Assembly: GCA_013368315.1 (NCBI GenBank)
Contig: JAACJM010000004.1
Span: 806,001 to 870,000, forward strand
DNA length: 64,000 nt
Source: Tetrapyrgos nigripes
Lineage: Eukaryota; Basidiomycota; Agaricomycetes; Agaricales; Campanellaceae
Direction: 5' to 3'
A program made the position numbers and the translations under genes. Every line of letters starts with the position of its first letter. The stretch's first letter is position 1. Shown here piece after piece: positions 11,278 through 23,648 of this stretch. Below the pieces are notes generated by a model. The model was not told the origin of the DNA and did no database searches. It saw only the letters and a list, made by a program, of their open reading frames with translations.

Positions 11278-13083
11278 ATGGCCTTTCCTCTGCCTTTGGT
11301 CACTCAGCGGACAACGGCACGAGCTCTTGCTGGTCTCAGACACGTCCCGACTACTTTCCATACTTCTTCTCATCTAATTCAACGTCGCTCTCTCTTCAGT
11401 TTCTTTCGGAGGTCCAAACGCGAACAGAATGAGCCTCCCGAACCAGTTCCTCTTTTAACCGAGGACAACCTCGTCCATCCGTTTTCAAAGTCTCCGTTCC
11501 CGCAAGTACGCGCCAGAGGAGAAGCAATATGTTCAATGGCACCTTGTCCTATCTGTGCTGCGTCTCATACGCATACACACGCACACACAAAAGCGCAGCC
11601 AAAGACTGTCAAATTTGAGTGTCCCGACTGTGGATGGCCTACGCACTGCTCAGAGGAACACTGGAAGGAAGATAAGGAACACGAAAAGTACTGTTCCAGG
11701 CTGAGAGAGGCGAATGAAGATGAGCATGATTTACGGAGTGGTAGACGTATGCCCGAGTTCGAGCTTCCCGGTATGTCGTGTCGTTTTCGGTCCTTCTAGA
11801 AACTGACGCGTATATCATGTAGGTCCTCAGGGTTACGAAGAAACCATCTCCTTTGCTAATTGGGATGTTTTCTGGTATACGCGTGGCTTCAATTCGATGG
11901 ACACTGAGCGTTCGCGTAGACATGCTAGTAAACTCCTCACATATCCCATGACAATTGGGAGTGTGCTTCATCAATACAGCCCTTTAATGCTCAACAATCA
12001 AAGACTGACACCTGAAGGTAGTCGCTCCATGGCTGGTGAGAAACGTTGCCGGTGCTAAATCTGTCACATCCTAACAAGTATCGGAATTTAGCAATCAGAT
12101 CCACTCTTCACACTGAGCCTGGAGCTCCAGAGACGCAGGAGGCATCAACTGGGAAACCACAAGTCCGTATATTCGTCCTTGGTGCCCGTGGCGAATCTTC
12201 GTTGCCTCCTCATGTATGGGAGCAGCTCGGCTTCCTCTTTCCTGCCGCCTACTTCCATATTTTCTTCATCGGTCCCCAAACGTCACTACCTCGTCGATTC
12301 CAGCCCGGTGCTCAATCCCATACGGCTTCTTCCGATCCGAAATCATCTGAACCAGCACCTAAACCAGAAGCGGGCAAACCTAAGGGTGCAGCAGCAGACC
12401 AGACTTCTTCAGTATCTGAGAAAGCACCTGAAGATGACCAATCTAAATCTTCCAGTACAGAGGTTACCGAGAAGAAACCTCTCTACACTCCCAACGTCTA
12501 TGATCCACCCACGCCTGCGCCGGTTCCCTCACTAAAATGGACGCGATCTTCGCTCAATCGTTATGGTGTTCCATCATACACCACACCATACAGTTATCAA
12601 ATGTCCCTTTCTGGTCTGCAATCCAACTACGTGGATGTTCACCATCTTTGGGAAGAGACTCTCGATCCATACAGCGACGTTTTCTTCTTCTTTTCTCCCG
12701 GGTTTGGCTTCCCGTCTTCCAAGTCCTTCGACCCAGAAACTGGAGAACGCCTTCTTCAGATATCTTCCCCGACGGAATGGGGACCAGTTTTACCGATGTT
12801 ACTCGCGTCAAAATGTCCTATATTCGTGACTGGATTTTCACCTGCTGACGTGGAACGAGATGTCAAGTCTCTATCTACAGCGCCAGGTGTTGCGGGCGAA
12901 TTCGAATGGGTCGTCACCCCCGGACCCAATCCGTTCGGAAGTGAAAAGTGGGAGGTTGCGGACTTTGATCCCAGAGTAATGGTGAAGACGAACTGGGGTA
13001 TCTGGGCCATTAGAGGTAAAAGTAGAGATATTCAGGAAAAGAGCTTCTTTTCCAGTCTTTTTACCCGTAATAATAGTAATTAA
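11278..13083 (+). CDS. MSS51: MSS51-like mitochondrial translational activator with MYND-type zinc finger
   Basis: Mitochondrial protein that in yeast activates COX1 mRNA translation and couples it to cytochrome oxidase assembly. Three exons: 11278-11770, 11823-12035 and 12092-13083. The N-terminus is rich in Arg, Ser and Thr with no acid residues in the first 40 positions, as expected of a mitochondrial presequence. The zinc finger follows (CPIC, then CPDCGW, then HCSEEHWKEDKEHEKYC), with a His/Thr/Ala repeat inside it. Next comes the conserved block NWDVFWYTRGF and TYPMTIGSVLHQYSPL. The third exon contains a Pro/Ser/Lys-rich insertion (about 12300-12540), then HHLWEETLDPYSDVFFFFSPGFG and an NPFGSEKWEVADFDPRVMVKTN-type end. 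The second intron contains a CTAAC branch sequence. Shares a 93-bp divergent promoter with HIS3. Confidence 0.9.
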
Positions 13084-13116
13084 ACACTTTAATACTAGGT
13101 ACTAGCACAATCACCC

Positions 13117-13142
13117 TTGACTAGCTTGACTAGCTTGACTTG
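13117..13142. repeat. Short tandem repeat of CTAGCTTGA
   Basis: The 9-bp unit CTAGCTTGA is repeated twice, with partial copies on either side, between the 3' end of MSS51 and the STN1 start. Probably simple slippage. Confidence 0.6.
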
Positions 13143-13288
13143 CGACTCGTTGACAATCATCATAATGACAGTCTGTGACGCGCGATCACATGAGCGGCGT
13201 GACTCATTGCAACGCGATGGTTCGCTGAGCCAAGCTATTGTTAAACGTTCATTGCAGACGAATCCCTTCAGACCTTTTACGACCCTTC

Positions 13289-15418
13289 ATGAGCTTGACA
13301 TCTTTGCTCGAAGCGCATTCATCACAACATAGCAGCTTTCAAACCCCAACGAAGCGTAAACGATTTCGATCTATTCAAGAACCAGGAGAACCTCGTGTAC
13401 AACCTGACACCCCTCAACCGAGCCCTAAAGGCTCTTCAAATGCAGACATATGGAAATGGGTCTTCTCTGCTGAAGCCATTGCTCTCTGCTTCGTGCGTGA
13501 TATATTCGACATGAGGCACCATGAAGTGAAAGGTCAAAACATCGAGTCGCTCCAGTGATAATGTTCCAGGCTGACAACTTCACTCTCAACAGATGAGGAA
13601 TACTACTGGATTGGAAATATACCATGCAGGACTGTCAGGATTGTTGGAATGATAGTGGGTGTCCAGAGATATGAAAATAAGGTCGTCTATACAGGTGAGT
13701 TGTTGGTTTTTTGTTCTCCTTGTATTTGACTGATGTCTCCTTCAAGTCGACGACGGTACATCAGTAATAGATTGCATACATAAATGTAAACCTCCAGCTG
13801 CGCCAACTCTCAAGAAGGGCAAAAAAACTATAGTGGATCCCCTTGCAAGGGCGATAGCCTACACAGGAGCTTTAATCCGAGTGACAGGACGAGTGCAGGA
13901 ATTTTATGAATCCAGACAGATTATAGTAGACACTATAGGTGAGTATTCGGGATGTCCCTCATTATTAATAGTCTCATACTTGTCTATCAGAGAAATGCTC
14001 TTCCCCGAATGAGGAACCTCTACACTGGAAAGCAGTTATGAGCCTACATGAATCGAAATACTCATCAACTGCTCCATTTGTCGTTCTTGAATCTGCTGCC
14101 CCGCTTTCGACCAATGCTATATCTCCTTTGAAGCCTGCAACACCCTCAATAGGCAGGTCCCCGTCAAACCCAATCCTACCCTCCTCAGATGCTCCTAGTC
14201 CAACAAAGTCTATTGCATCTTCTCAGGTATGTTGTCAAACTTTCGGATGAGATTCATGATCTCACCTTTCCGGCTCACCAGCATCATTCACCCGGAAAAC
14301 TTCGTCATCCATCCCGACTCCACTCTCATGATCTTACAGCGAATACTTTCCGCATATATCTCAAACACTACATGAACAACCCTCCACCCTACTCAGACCC
14401 AGACGCGGATACATCTGACCAAGATTATGGCGAAGCACGTACACCCACCAAGCGCTTACGGACCCCATTCAACGAAGCAACGTCGTCACGACACAACGGA
14501 GACCCAGAAGAAACACCGCGTCCTTCTCACCCCTTCCCTTCCAAACCTCAGCTCAACTCTTACAACAAAGCTATGGACGCAATGCATCCTCCGTTACGAG
14601 GCTTTACACTGTCATACCTTCGCCGCGTACCGCAGCTCTCGGAACTGGCACTACGAGTTTGTAGAGCCGAGACCAAGAGACGAGATAGAGAGGCACGGAA
14701 GAAGGCCAAGCAATCCGGCTCCACACAAAGTCGTGATCGTCGTTCTCGTACTCAAGCCAACCAACCACAACCATCCACATCTAAATCCGCATCAACTTCA
14801 GCTTCTTCGAGTTCCAACTCTGGCTCTACCATCCCAGATAAAGACAGAGACAAGGAGAACTCGACTCGAGCCCGAATGAAGAGGTTATTTGGATGGGCTA
14901 TCCTTCAGCTGCTTCGGGAAGGAAGTATTGTGCTCTGGGATCCCAAAAAACTGACATATCCTTGCTCGATGCTTGAAGACGACAGTGCTCATCACGCTTC
15001 AATATGGAGAAACTCGTCGTCTGCATCAGCTAATTCAACTATGCGCTCCGAAATGTCCTTGTTCTCAGCAGCTAGTGCAAATAGCAGTACGAGTACCCTT
15101 AGGACGAATATAGAAGGGGATGATGAAGATATGGAACTCTCAGAGCCGGAATCCAACGAAGACGCATATATTTCTCTGTTCCCGGAATATCTTGCTGATG
15201 AAGTTGAGCGGGCTATTCGTGCAATGACGGCCTCAACAGCATCGAGAGGTCAGAGTGGATCGTCACGCAAGACTTCAAAAGAAGGGATCTTGGGGTATTT
15301 GCAGCGGGATGATAAGTGGAAGTGGGTAGGAGAATGGAGTATAGACGAGGCACTCGAGTATCTGAAAGATGACGGAAGGGCTGTGGTTGATAGAGGGATA
15401 TGGAAGCTGTTATCGTGA
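13289..15418 (+). CDS. STN1: CST-complex telomere-capping protein STN1
   Basis: Single-stranded DNA-binding OB-fold subunit of the CST (CTC1-STN1-TEN1) telomere cap. The first exon ends with CFVRDIFDMRHHEVK and joins, across an intron from about 13534 to 13593, to DEEYYWIGNIPCRTVRIVG, which is the start of the OB-fold in this family. YTVDDGTSVIDCIHK and IRVTGRVQEFYESRQIIVD follow, then a long Ser/Pro linker. A Stn1-type block in the 14.6-kb region reads GFTLSYLRRVPQLSELALRV, then a Ser-rich basic insert and a C-terminal winged-helix-like region ending with DEALEYLKDDGRAVVDRGIWKLLS. Fungal STN1 sequences vary greatly outside the OB core, and the linker length agrees with that. ATG 13289 is the first in frame. 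Alternative splicing at the first intron cannot be excluded. Confidence 0.85.
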
Positions 15419-15697
15419 ATTGTATGATGCTGTCGTGCTGCTCTATGCCTTTGCTGTATTTGCTATATCTGATCAGGCTGTGGACGCTAATTTGTCTGCT
15501 TTCGGTGTGATTATCTTTTACTTACCGTTGTAGTTATACTGACCAGAGACTGGTACTCTGATTATCATATGCATGCCCTAGTGATTGCCAATGATATGCA
15601 GTTTACATGGGTCCGAAAGCAAGAAACATCGTTCAGCATATCAGCATACATGTCAGAATACACGGGTTTGTCTACATGAAGAACGACTGGCCAACTT

Positions 15698-17221
15698 TCA
15701 AGGACGCAAGGGCGAGCTGGCCATACCCCCGACACCTTGCGTAAGGAACACCGCCTTTCCATCTTCATCAATGTAAAAACAGTCTTCCAAACGAACACCA
15801 ACCTAGTTCATGTAAACAGAGTATGCTTTAGGCAAATAAGATAAAGAGAAAACAGGAAAGTGCAGCCCACCTTCCCTTCGATGTAGACACCGGGTTCATT
15901 AGAAAACGCATTCCCCGTCTTGATCACGTCCTTACTCCCACCGACCAAATACGGAGACTCATGCCCTTCGATACCAATTCCATGCCCCAGTCTGTGAGTA
16001 AAGTACTGCCCATACCGTCCATCAGTCAAAGCTTTTCGTGCGAGTTGGTCAAGGTCCCCGGTAAGCACACCCTCTTTGGCAGAAGCATAAACCAGATCCT
16101 GAACAGTACGGACACGCATCCAGATTGTCAAATGGTCTTCAGGGATGATCGTATCGGGTAAGGCTACGGTTCTGGTGATGTCGCTTCGATATCCTAGCAG
16201 AGACGCTGTACAGTCGAATAAGGCAAAGTCGCCTTGGGTGAGGACACGATCGGAACCGGAACCATGAGGAAGGGCGGCATTTTCTGCTTGTGAATGAGAA
16301 AGTGTGCTCACACCGGAGAGAAGCTAGCACATACCACCAAAAAGAGTCAAGCAACCGCCGTCTGTGAGACCAGCGGCAGTGAGAGCACTAGCCATCATCT
16401 TTCGAGCTTCGGATTCGCGTATGCCAATGTAGAGATGTTTATGCACTTCTCTAATGGAGAGAAGGGTGGTCTGAACATCGTTCTTCAACACATTGCTAGG
16501 CCGACATGTGTTAGCGGAAACTTACCTCGTGAGCACACTTGAGAATCTCCAACTCTGCTTTGGACTTTTTCTCTCGCAATTGCTTCACCTCTGCAGGAGC
16601 AGCTAACACCGTAGATTCTGGTAATGCCTTCTGTAGCCCATCCACGATAAAATGGCGCATTGCTCCATCAACAAAGACTTTCCCCCCTTCTTCTGTTGGT
16701 CGGATAATGCAGTAACAGCTTAGCTCATAAGGATTAGCTTCTTCGGGCCATTCTATCCAGTTTATTTTGTGTTTGGGAAAGGGAATAGGAAGGAGTTTGG
16801 CGCGTGTTGCTTCGAATTTGGGAGCGAGGACTGAAAGTTTGGGATGTATTTCCTCGTCTATGAATTCAGGACTGATGATGAACAGTAATGGGCGCTCTGA
16901 TAGAAACCATTGGGTAGTTGATACGTTTGCAAAGAAGAAGGCGTTGGGACCAGGTTCTGCGATGTAGGCAGACGCGTTTAGGGAATGAAGAACAGATCCA
17001 AGAGATTCCTGACGAGCTGAGTATTCATTGGCCGATATTGGAGAGACGGAAGATGTACAGTAATCGGCCAAGTGAGAGTAGTCTGGTGAAGTTGGATGAC
17101 TGGAGAGAGAAAGGGAAGAAAAGGCAAGATAGACGAGAAGAACGACGGCAACTACGCGTCGCCAATGACTCTGAGCCTGAGGTTGTCTTGGAGTTGCAGG
17201 GCCAGATTTCTCGTTAGTCAT
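15698..17221 (-). CDS. Membrane-anchored Xaa-Pro aminopeptidase (M24B, pita-bread metallopeptidase)
   Basis: Predicted dimetal peptidase releasing N-terminal residues before proline. The start ATG at 17221 gives a short basic N-terminus and one hydrophobic segment (VVAVVLLVYLAFSSLSL), so it is a signal anchor or signal peptide; the enzyme is likely vacuolar or secretory. A creatinase-type N-terminal domain follows (YIAEPGPNAFFFANVS, WPEEANPYELSCYC). The catalytic domain carries the metal ligands in order: Asp in FDCTASLLGYRSDITRT (two Asp), His in HRLGHGIGIEGHESPY, Glu in NEPGVYI and Glu in VRLEDC after the last intron. It ends VGGMASSPLRP at 15698. Length is typical for this fungal subfamily. 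It is divergent from the AlkB gene with a 93-bp spacer. Confidence 0.9.
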
Positions 17222-17314
17222 GGTCAACAGGCGAAATCAAAACTCCGGTTTACCGAGACCTGTTTCAGCTGTCTTCTCACTTTGTCATGTACCAGTACCT
17301 TCATTCATACCACC
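17222..17314. promoter_or_regulatory. Divergent promoter between Xaa-Pro aminopeptidase and AlkB-like gene
   Basis: A 93-bp spacer between opposite start codons. It is T/C-rich towards the AlkB gene. Shared use is inferred from the spacing alone. Confidence 0.4.
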
Positions 17315-19214
17315 ATGAGCGAAGACACAGACGTCCTCATTGCACTGGTGTCCAGCCAGTTGAATCGACAATCCGACGTTGATACCATCCTCGATGCTCT
17401 AGTTCAGTCCAATGGAGATCCTCAGGCTGCAGCCAGTTTACTCAACGAACAAGCGAACCCAAAGTCGAAGAAAAGAAAGCGGGCTGTTGGGGGTGGTTTG
17501 CACGGCTGGTTGGACAAGGACAAGAGTCCAAAGGTTGCCAAGAAAGACGACGCGTTACCAAGTCGTTCAACGGTTACCGACGTGTCCTCTTCGACCAAGC
17601 CACCTTCCAAATCTTCCAAGCCTGCTTCGACAGCTAAACCAGTGGTTGACCTGATGTCTGTCCTACGTCAGCCTGAGCCAACCTCACCGAAGAAGAAGAA
17701 ACCGCAAATCTCTCCTTTGACACTCTCTAGTCCTGCCATGATCGCAGAACATATCCCATGTACTCTGCACACCTCCGTTCTACCCCCTAAGCTAGCGTCG
17801 GATTTGTTTTACACAATGTTAACGAAAAGTAAGAACTGGCAGCGCAACAAATGGTGGTTATTCGACAAAGTTGTCGAAAGTCCACATAGGACGTCTTTCT
17901 TCGCGAGAAAGACTGACGGTGTCAATAACGACGAGTCCTGGCAAGAGGTGGCACAGTACTGGTAAGCTCGTCTTAATAGCCCGATCCTCTTCTTTAACTC
18001 TGTTTTATACTAGGTACAATGGTCGTCCGACAGCCCCGCCCGAAACCTTTCCGCCAGAGATGGAGGCTGCTTGTTCCATCATTGAACGGGTCGTTTCTGA
18101 CCAACTGTGTACTCGAAAAAGATTTCCTCTTGAATGGGCCGGTGGATTTGGCGTGGGGAACGAAGACTTGGTATGGCGAGCGAACGTTGCGGCGTCGAAT
18201 TGCTATGAAGGGAGAAACGAAAGTGTTGGTTGGCACTCTGACCAGATGCAATACTTGGGGCCGTATTGTACCATTGGTATGTGAATCTACCCAAATGGTC
18301 TAATGCTGCTCTTAACTTCGATATAGCTTCGTTAAGTCTGGGTCAGCTTTTACTGTGGTCCAACTCTAGCCGGTGGTTCTACGACTGACATAAAGTTATC
18401 AAAAGGTACACGAAGGAATTTCAGTCTACGAGAAGTGATTCCAACTCAAGAAGCCGAAACTCGTCGTGCACAGACATTTAACATTCCCCTTCCTCATAAT
18501 TCTGTACGTTGCGTCTCTACTTCCTCTGGTTGGCTGTTCTAGTGACATGCCCTTCTTTGCCGAACCCTCATACAGCTTGTCATAATGCATGGCTCTTGTC
18601 AAGAACGTTTCAAACACTCCATCCCTCCTCAAACCTCCATGGACCTTTATAGACCTGCTTACCCGCCACCTCCTTCCCTACAATCTTCAAATTCTTCATC
18701 CGCCTCCAATACAGGCGCAAGCACGAGCACCTCTCCAAACTCGACCTCAACAACAACCGAACCTTCCAACTGCCGAATCAACATCACCTTTCGCTTCTAC
18801 CGACCCGATTTCAAACCTGATACTATTCCGAAATGTAAATGTGGTATTCCAATGATATTGAGGCCAGATATGAAAGGGACGATTAAGCGTTTTGAGGAAC
18901 AAGAGCAACCCCAGTCAGAACAGAAAGGGAAAGGAAAGGACAAAGTGAAGGAACTGGCAAAGGATGAAGAGGACAAGGAATTGGGAAAACCGGTTGAGGA
19001 CAAGGTACAAGGGGAAGAAGTAGAAGACAGAAAAGGAGAAAGAGAAACCCCAGCATACACCTACGTGAAAAGGACGGACAAATACTGGTGGACTTGTTAT
19101 GCTGGGGCACAGAATGATGGGAAAGGATGCACCACCTGGAAAGTCATGGATTTTGATGGCGAGGGTAGAGGTCCGGCAGTTTGTCAGGTTGAAGGTGCTA
19201 AGTGTATTGAGTAG
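17315..19214 (+). CDS. AlkB-like 2-oxoglutarate/Fe(II) dioxygenase with N-terminal CUE and C-terminal GRF zinc finger
   Basis: Predicted nucleic-acid demethylase of the ALKBH2/3 group. The N-terminal 45 residues form a CUE-like ubiquitin-binding helix bundle (DVLIALVSSQLNRQSDVDT, then ILDALVQSNGDPQAAASLL), followed by a basic linker with a KKRKR nuclear signal. The dioxygenase core starts near SDLFYTMLTKS. The iron ligands are His and Asp of GWHSDQMQYLGPYCTI and the distal His of FKHSIPP; the 2-oxoglutarate Arg lies in RINITFRFYR. Exons join through ASLSLG to TRRNFSLREV when the 18.3-18.4 kb interval is spliced out. The C-terminus has a GRF-type zinc finger (CKCGIP, YWWTC, GCTTWKVMD) interrupted by a very charged Lys/Glu insert at about 18895-19050. 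GRF fingers bind single-stranded nucleic acid. Start ATG at 17315. Confidence 0.85.
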
Positions 19215-19308
19215 GATGTTATAGAATTAGTAATGAAAGACGATGCTATTGTACCAAGAGCATCGGATGCTTGGCAGAACTTGGGCATCATCGACGAATT
19301 CTCGAGAG

Positions 19309-19542
19309 ATGGCCTGTCCATGCTGCTGCAGTGACAGCCTAACAATTGCATTGATGTCCCCAATGCATCTAACATCGTCAAAGACATGCTTCGCAGTTTT
19401 TCCTTTCGATTTCAACTCCCATTCTTCAACTCTTTCTCAGTCGCTTTCCGACGTAGATCAACAGTGTGATCTCGAAATTTGCCACCTCGAGTCGCGTCTG
19501 CGATATGTCCGGGCGAAACGGAGGTCCCTAGAAAATTCTTAA
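19309..19542 (+). pseudogene. N-terminal fragment of an F-box family gene
   Basis: An open frame beginning MACPCCCSDS and continuing to a stop at 19542. It aligns by eye with the start of the F-box gene 165 bp downstream: Cys-x-x-Cys/Cys-Cys opening, about 25 residues, then FDFNSHSSTLSQSLSDVDQQ followed by a coiled-coil segment (LEICHLESRLRYVRAKRRSLEN). The downstream gene has FQSSAVTQMLLDAENDSQRY and IYDLKLRLSNLIAKQTEL at the same places. The F-box and LRR regions are absent, so this looks like a truncated tandem copy. It could be a real short protein, but nothing supports that. Confidence 0.6.
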
Positions 19543-19707
19543 GCAGACAATTGAAATGGTGTTCAACGTTTATAAAAGTTGGATAACCGTCCGACCTGTA
19601 GAATACTAAAGAACGAGATAGAAGGCAGATGGGTAGGAGCTGGTAGGAGTCGGGGATGGGTCTACCATGCACGTGGCTCACTTCTCCTTTTTCTTGATAC
19701 CACCAAA

Positions 19708-21366
19708 ATGATTTGTCCAACCTGTGGTACCGATGCCCCACGCTTTGACATCTTTAATACGGCTTCCAAAATCGACACCATGCTTCGCAATTTCCCTCTT
19801 CACTACGACTTCCAGTCCTCCGCCGTCACCCAGATGCTCCTGGACGCAGAAAACGATTCCCAAAGATACGATACCGAGATATATGACCTCAAGTTACGTC
19901 TGAGCAACCTTATAGCGAAGCAGACCGAGTTGCAAAAACAGATTGCGAGGATGAAATCCCTCACTGCTCCCATACGAAGACTACCGATTGAGGTCTTGTG
20001 CCATCTCTTCAGCCTTTTTTGCATGGCTTATCCAGTGTTTCTCTCGGACTGGTGCTTCGGAGCGCACAGTCGCAGGCGACCTCCATTCGCACTGTCTTCG
20101 GTCTGTGCTGGCTGGCGTCAAATCGTCATCAACACTTCCCGGTTGTGGTGCAATATCGATATTTCGGTCATGAATGCTGCCCATGTCCCCCATTTTATAC
20201 AGCCTCTCCAGTTCTGTCTCGAACGTTCCAAATCCTCCCCCTTAACACTAGACATTCGTCTGGGAATCAACCCGAGCAACTCTTTATCCGACATGTGCAT
20301 TGACCAAAGTGCCCGTTGGCAGCATGTTGTCATTGTCGGAGATGTGAACGACTCCAAATTTCCAAACCTTTCATGCGGTAGATCATTTCCACTTCTGGAG
20401 AGCCTTGCCGTCTTCCCGCGTAGCATCGACGATCCAGATCTGCATCTTTTCAACAACGCTCCTCGTCTCCGTTCACTGCAGCTCTGCGCGATACCTTCTG
20501 AGGACAATTTACTCAAATTTTCCTCACGGACTCGGATTACCCACCTCGAATTGGACTGCGACTACGACGACTTTGTTTTCGACGAGCTCGAAATGTTCCC
20601 CAACCTTAAATCCGTGATCTATTTGAGGATGAGCCATAAACTCATTCCTTCTGATGTTTGTCCACAAACATCTCAGCTCTCCGCGATCAAGTTCAATCTG
20701 TATGACTACAACGAGGAGTCAAAAAAGTCTACTCGAAATCATGATTGACAAACTCACTCTCCCAGCTCTGAAGACCCTGGCTATCTCCAATACGTGCTGG
20801 GAGGAGGACGTGGCTTTCTTCAGAAGCTCTTGGCCTCGCGGCGTGTTTTCCCGGTTTTTTGAACGCTCCGAATGTTCCCTCACGGCGCTTCACCTTGATC
20901 ACATTTCCTTGCCCCAGCAAGACCTCATAACACTCCTCAAGCTGGTGCCAGCCTTGGTGGAGCTTCGTGTCAAGGAGATCCATCGCAAAGTATACGATTT
21001 TGCACGTTCAGACTATAGGGCTCACGACGGCAGTGTTTTCGTGTTTGAAGACAGTATCACTCCGCTGTTGACCGCCCTGCACGCCAGTGATCATGGAATG
21101 GGATCGTCTCCTCTGGTTCCTAAGTTGCAGAGATTAGAATTCGTTGCTGATGGGGATTTATTCGACGACGACGCGTTCTTACAGATGGTTCTTTCAAGGT
21201 GGATGCCAGAAAAGGGGAATGTGCAGGTAGCTTCCCTCCAGTCACTGAAGATTTGTATTTTGCCCGGGCACTTCGGGAAGATATCGAAGATCAACTTCGT
21301 CGTTTGCATAAGGCTGGACTCCATCTGTTGGTGCTTATCAAAGAGGAGGTGGAAGTTATTGAGTAA
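19708..21366 (+). pseudogene. F-box/LRR-type protein gene with two frameshifts
   Basis: Substrate-recruiting F-box family, as greatly expanded in Agaricomycetes. It begins MICPTCGTDAPRFD with a Cys pair, then a coiled coil (DLKLRLSNLIAKQTELQKQI) and the F-box (LTAPIRRLPIEVLCHLFSLF, then PPFALSSVCAGWRQIVINTS). LRR-like repeats follow. The frame is lost at an A6 run near 20720-20726; removing one A would restore LLEIMIDKLTLPALKTLAIS, which continues the repeats. A second shift lies near 21255-21262 (a TTTT run), after which the third frame gives REDIEDQLRRLHKAGLHLLV and a natural-looking end at 21366. Two homopolymer shifts could be assembly errors or real decay. The fragment just upstream favours a decaying tandem cluster. 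Confidence 0.75.
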
Positions 21367-21653
21367 TGAAAGTGGTGCGTGTATACTCGTGTAGATGGTG
21401 ACCTAGCTTCATAGGCTTGAATGCTGATCATATGCAAATACTTCACTCAACACATCTTGGAGAAATGAGAAAACGCCAACAAAAAGTTAATTAACCTGCT
21501 AGGGCATGTGTTGTGGGCAATAGCCTTGTTATAATGTTGCAATACTATATGTAGACGCCATCCTTTCCTTTTCGAATACCTCCGTAATATAGTAGTGTGA
21601 CGTCAATCTTGAAGCGGGCGGCCTTCTCTTTCCCTCGTTCCTCTTGTCCTACC

Positions 21654-23503
21654 ATGGCCGACACACTGCAGTCTCAAGGTGTTCACGAACGCGATGACGA
21701 GACCCAACCCCTCCTGGGCCGCCATGAAGACCCAACCACGGACTCAACTGGGCAACACACTCCACTACCCTACCTTCAGTTCTTAATCCTGTGCTACCTG
21801 CGCATCTTGGACCCACTGAACTTTACACAAATCCTCCCATACGTAAATGAGCTCGTACTCTATCTCGGTGTTACGGATGACCCCAAACAGGTTGCAACAT
21901 ATTCTGGTATGGTGGTAAGCTTCATTCCGCGCTGCACCAAAAAGTCCCCTGCACTTGTTCTTTGTTGCCATCCAGGAAGGCGTTTTCTTATGCTGTCAAT
22001 TGGTTGCCTTTTATCCCTGGGGATGGCTATCAGGTATTTATGGCTGCCGATATGATGCACGAGTGGTCACATACATAGCGTGCAGATAACGTTGGTCGCC
22101 GTCCTGTGATCCTAGCGGGTACTCTGGGTCTTTCAGTCGCGACTGTTTTCTTTGGCTTTTCGAAAAGCTTCGTCAGTGTACTCGCAGCCAGAGCTGTCAG
22201 CGGTCTGTTCTCGGGCAATATAGCCGTCTTGCCAACTGCTGTGATCAAGGTCACCAACGATTCAAACCAGGAAACTATAATGTCGGTCTTTGGAATTTGG
22301 TGGCCTTTGGGCGCGATTATTGGGTATGTCTCAAGTAACCTCTCATTCGGTTTGAGGACCTGACATTAGATCAGACCGCTGATTGGAGGAACGTTTGCAA
22401 ATCCGACCAAACGCTTTCCTGGCCTGTTTGGGAACAACACCTTGTTCAGAAACTATCCCTACTTGCTACCTTGTCTGTTTGCTGCTGGTATGAATTGTAT
22501 TGGTCTAATCGTTAGTTTTTGCTTTCTGAAAGAGGTGAGCGTTTGATTCTACTATTTTTTTTTACTTTTCTCATCGACAGCCTGCAGTCCAAACATGAAA
22601 AGAAGAAAGTATGTACTTGTACAAATATAACGATGCCAGTGATATTGATGTACTTGATTCAGACTCTTTCCTGGAGAACAATGTTCTCGTTACCCGTAAT
22701 TCCCAGCCTTTGTTTCTCGGGTCTATGGTTGGGTTTCGTTATCAGTTCCTTTGAAGTTTTATTTGTCCTTTTTTGCTATTCCCCGGTACATGGAGGAGGC
22801 CTTGCGCTTTCGGTATGTGTATTACTACTTTGCTCTGCAGAAGTCATCAATAAGCATCTAGCACGAAAACATAGGCTACGCACTGGCCATATCTGGAGTC
22901 AGTGCAGGGCTACTGCAGGCATGCATCATGCCCTTCGTCCTGAGAAGGGTCGATCATGCAAAAATGTACTATTGCTGTGTGGCAGTCTGGCCAATTGTCT
23001 TTCTATGCTTGCCTTTGCTAAACGTAATCGTACGCTTGGGCGTAGACGCAAGTATGAACAATGAGGTTGATTCACCATACCTTGGAGCCATTTGGACAGG
23101 CATTGCGTGTATCCTGTTTGGGGCAAGAGTTGGGAATCTACCTTTCACATCGTGCGTCAATTTAGGCTTGGAATTCACGTCTCACAAACAGTGTACGAAC
23201 ACAGGATTAACAATCTTCTCGTCAAGAAGCATGGACCTTCGGATTCCATGGGTTCAGTAATGGGTCTTCTGCAGTTTTCCATATACCTTGGAAGGTGCAT
23301 TAGCCCGGTCCCAGTCAGGTCAGCTTGAACACTTCTTGTTTGCTTCGTCACTCAGACCAGTCTCTGATTCTAGTTGGCTGTTCAAGATTTCGGTGAATCA
23401 GAATCTTGTTGGTGGTCATCTATGGGCAATACTCCTGGCGATGATATCAGTTGGTGCAAGCTGGTTTTCCTGGTCGATGGCGCAAAAATCGCGAGCTGTG
23501 TGA
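21654..23503 (+). CDS. MFS transporter (DHA1/ZIFL-like), divergent paralogue of the 33-49 kb cluster
   Basis: Twelve-helix-type major facilitator in a membrane. Exons begin at ATG 21654 (MADTLQSQGVHERDDETQP). Family blocks: LRILDPLNFTQILPYVNELV, YLGVTDDPKQVATYSGMV, then motif A as SDNVGRRPVILAGTLG, WWPLGAIIG, PLIGGTFANP, IGYALAISGV and ISPVPV. Two late introns (donor near 23152 and the one around 23320-23360) bring INNLLVKKHGPSDSMGSVM and KISVNQNLVGGHLWAILLAM into one frame, ending at 23503. Compared with the three paralogues on the other strand it lacks the long central hydrophilic loop of about 100 residues. The DDPxQ and SGxV blocks are the same. Substrate unknown; related plant and yeast proteins move zinc complexes or organic acids. 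Several small exons between 22.5 and 22.9 kb are uncertain. Confidence 0.75.
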
Positions 23504-23648
23504 CATATCGTACTGACTGGCATATGTCCCTGGCTGACTGCTCAAAAATCCTCTTGCGTTCCATCCTTGTATGATAGTCAATTTGAAGCAGTGTTATCTG
23601 TTACACTTGTAAATTGCATTACCAGTTCTACATGCACTTGTTAGTCAA

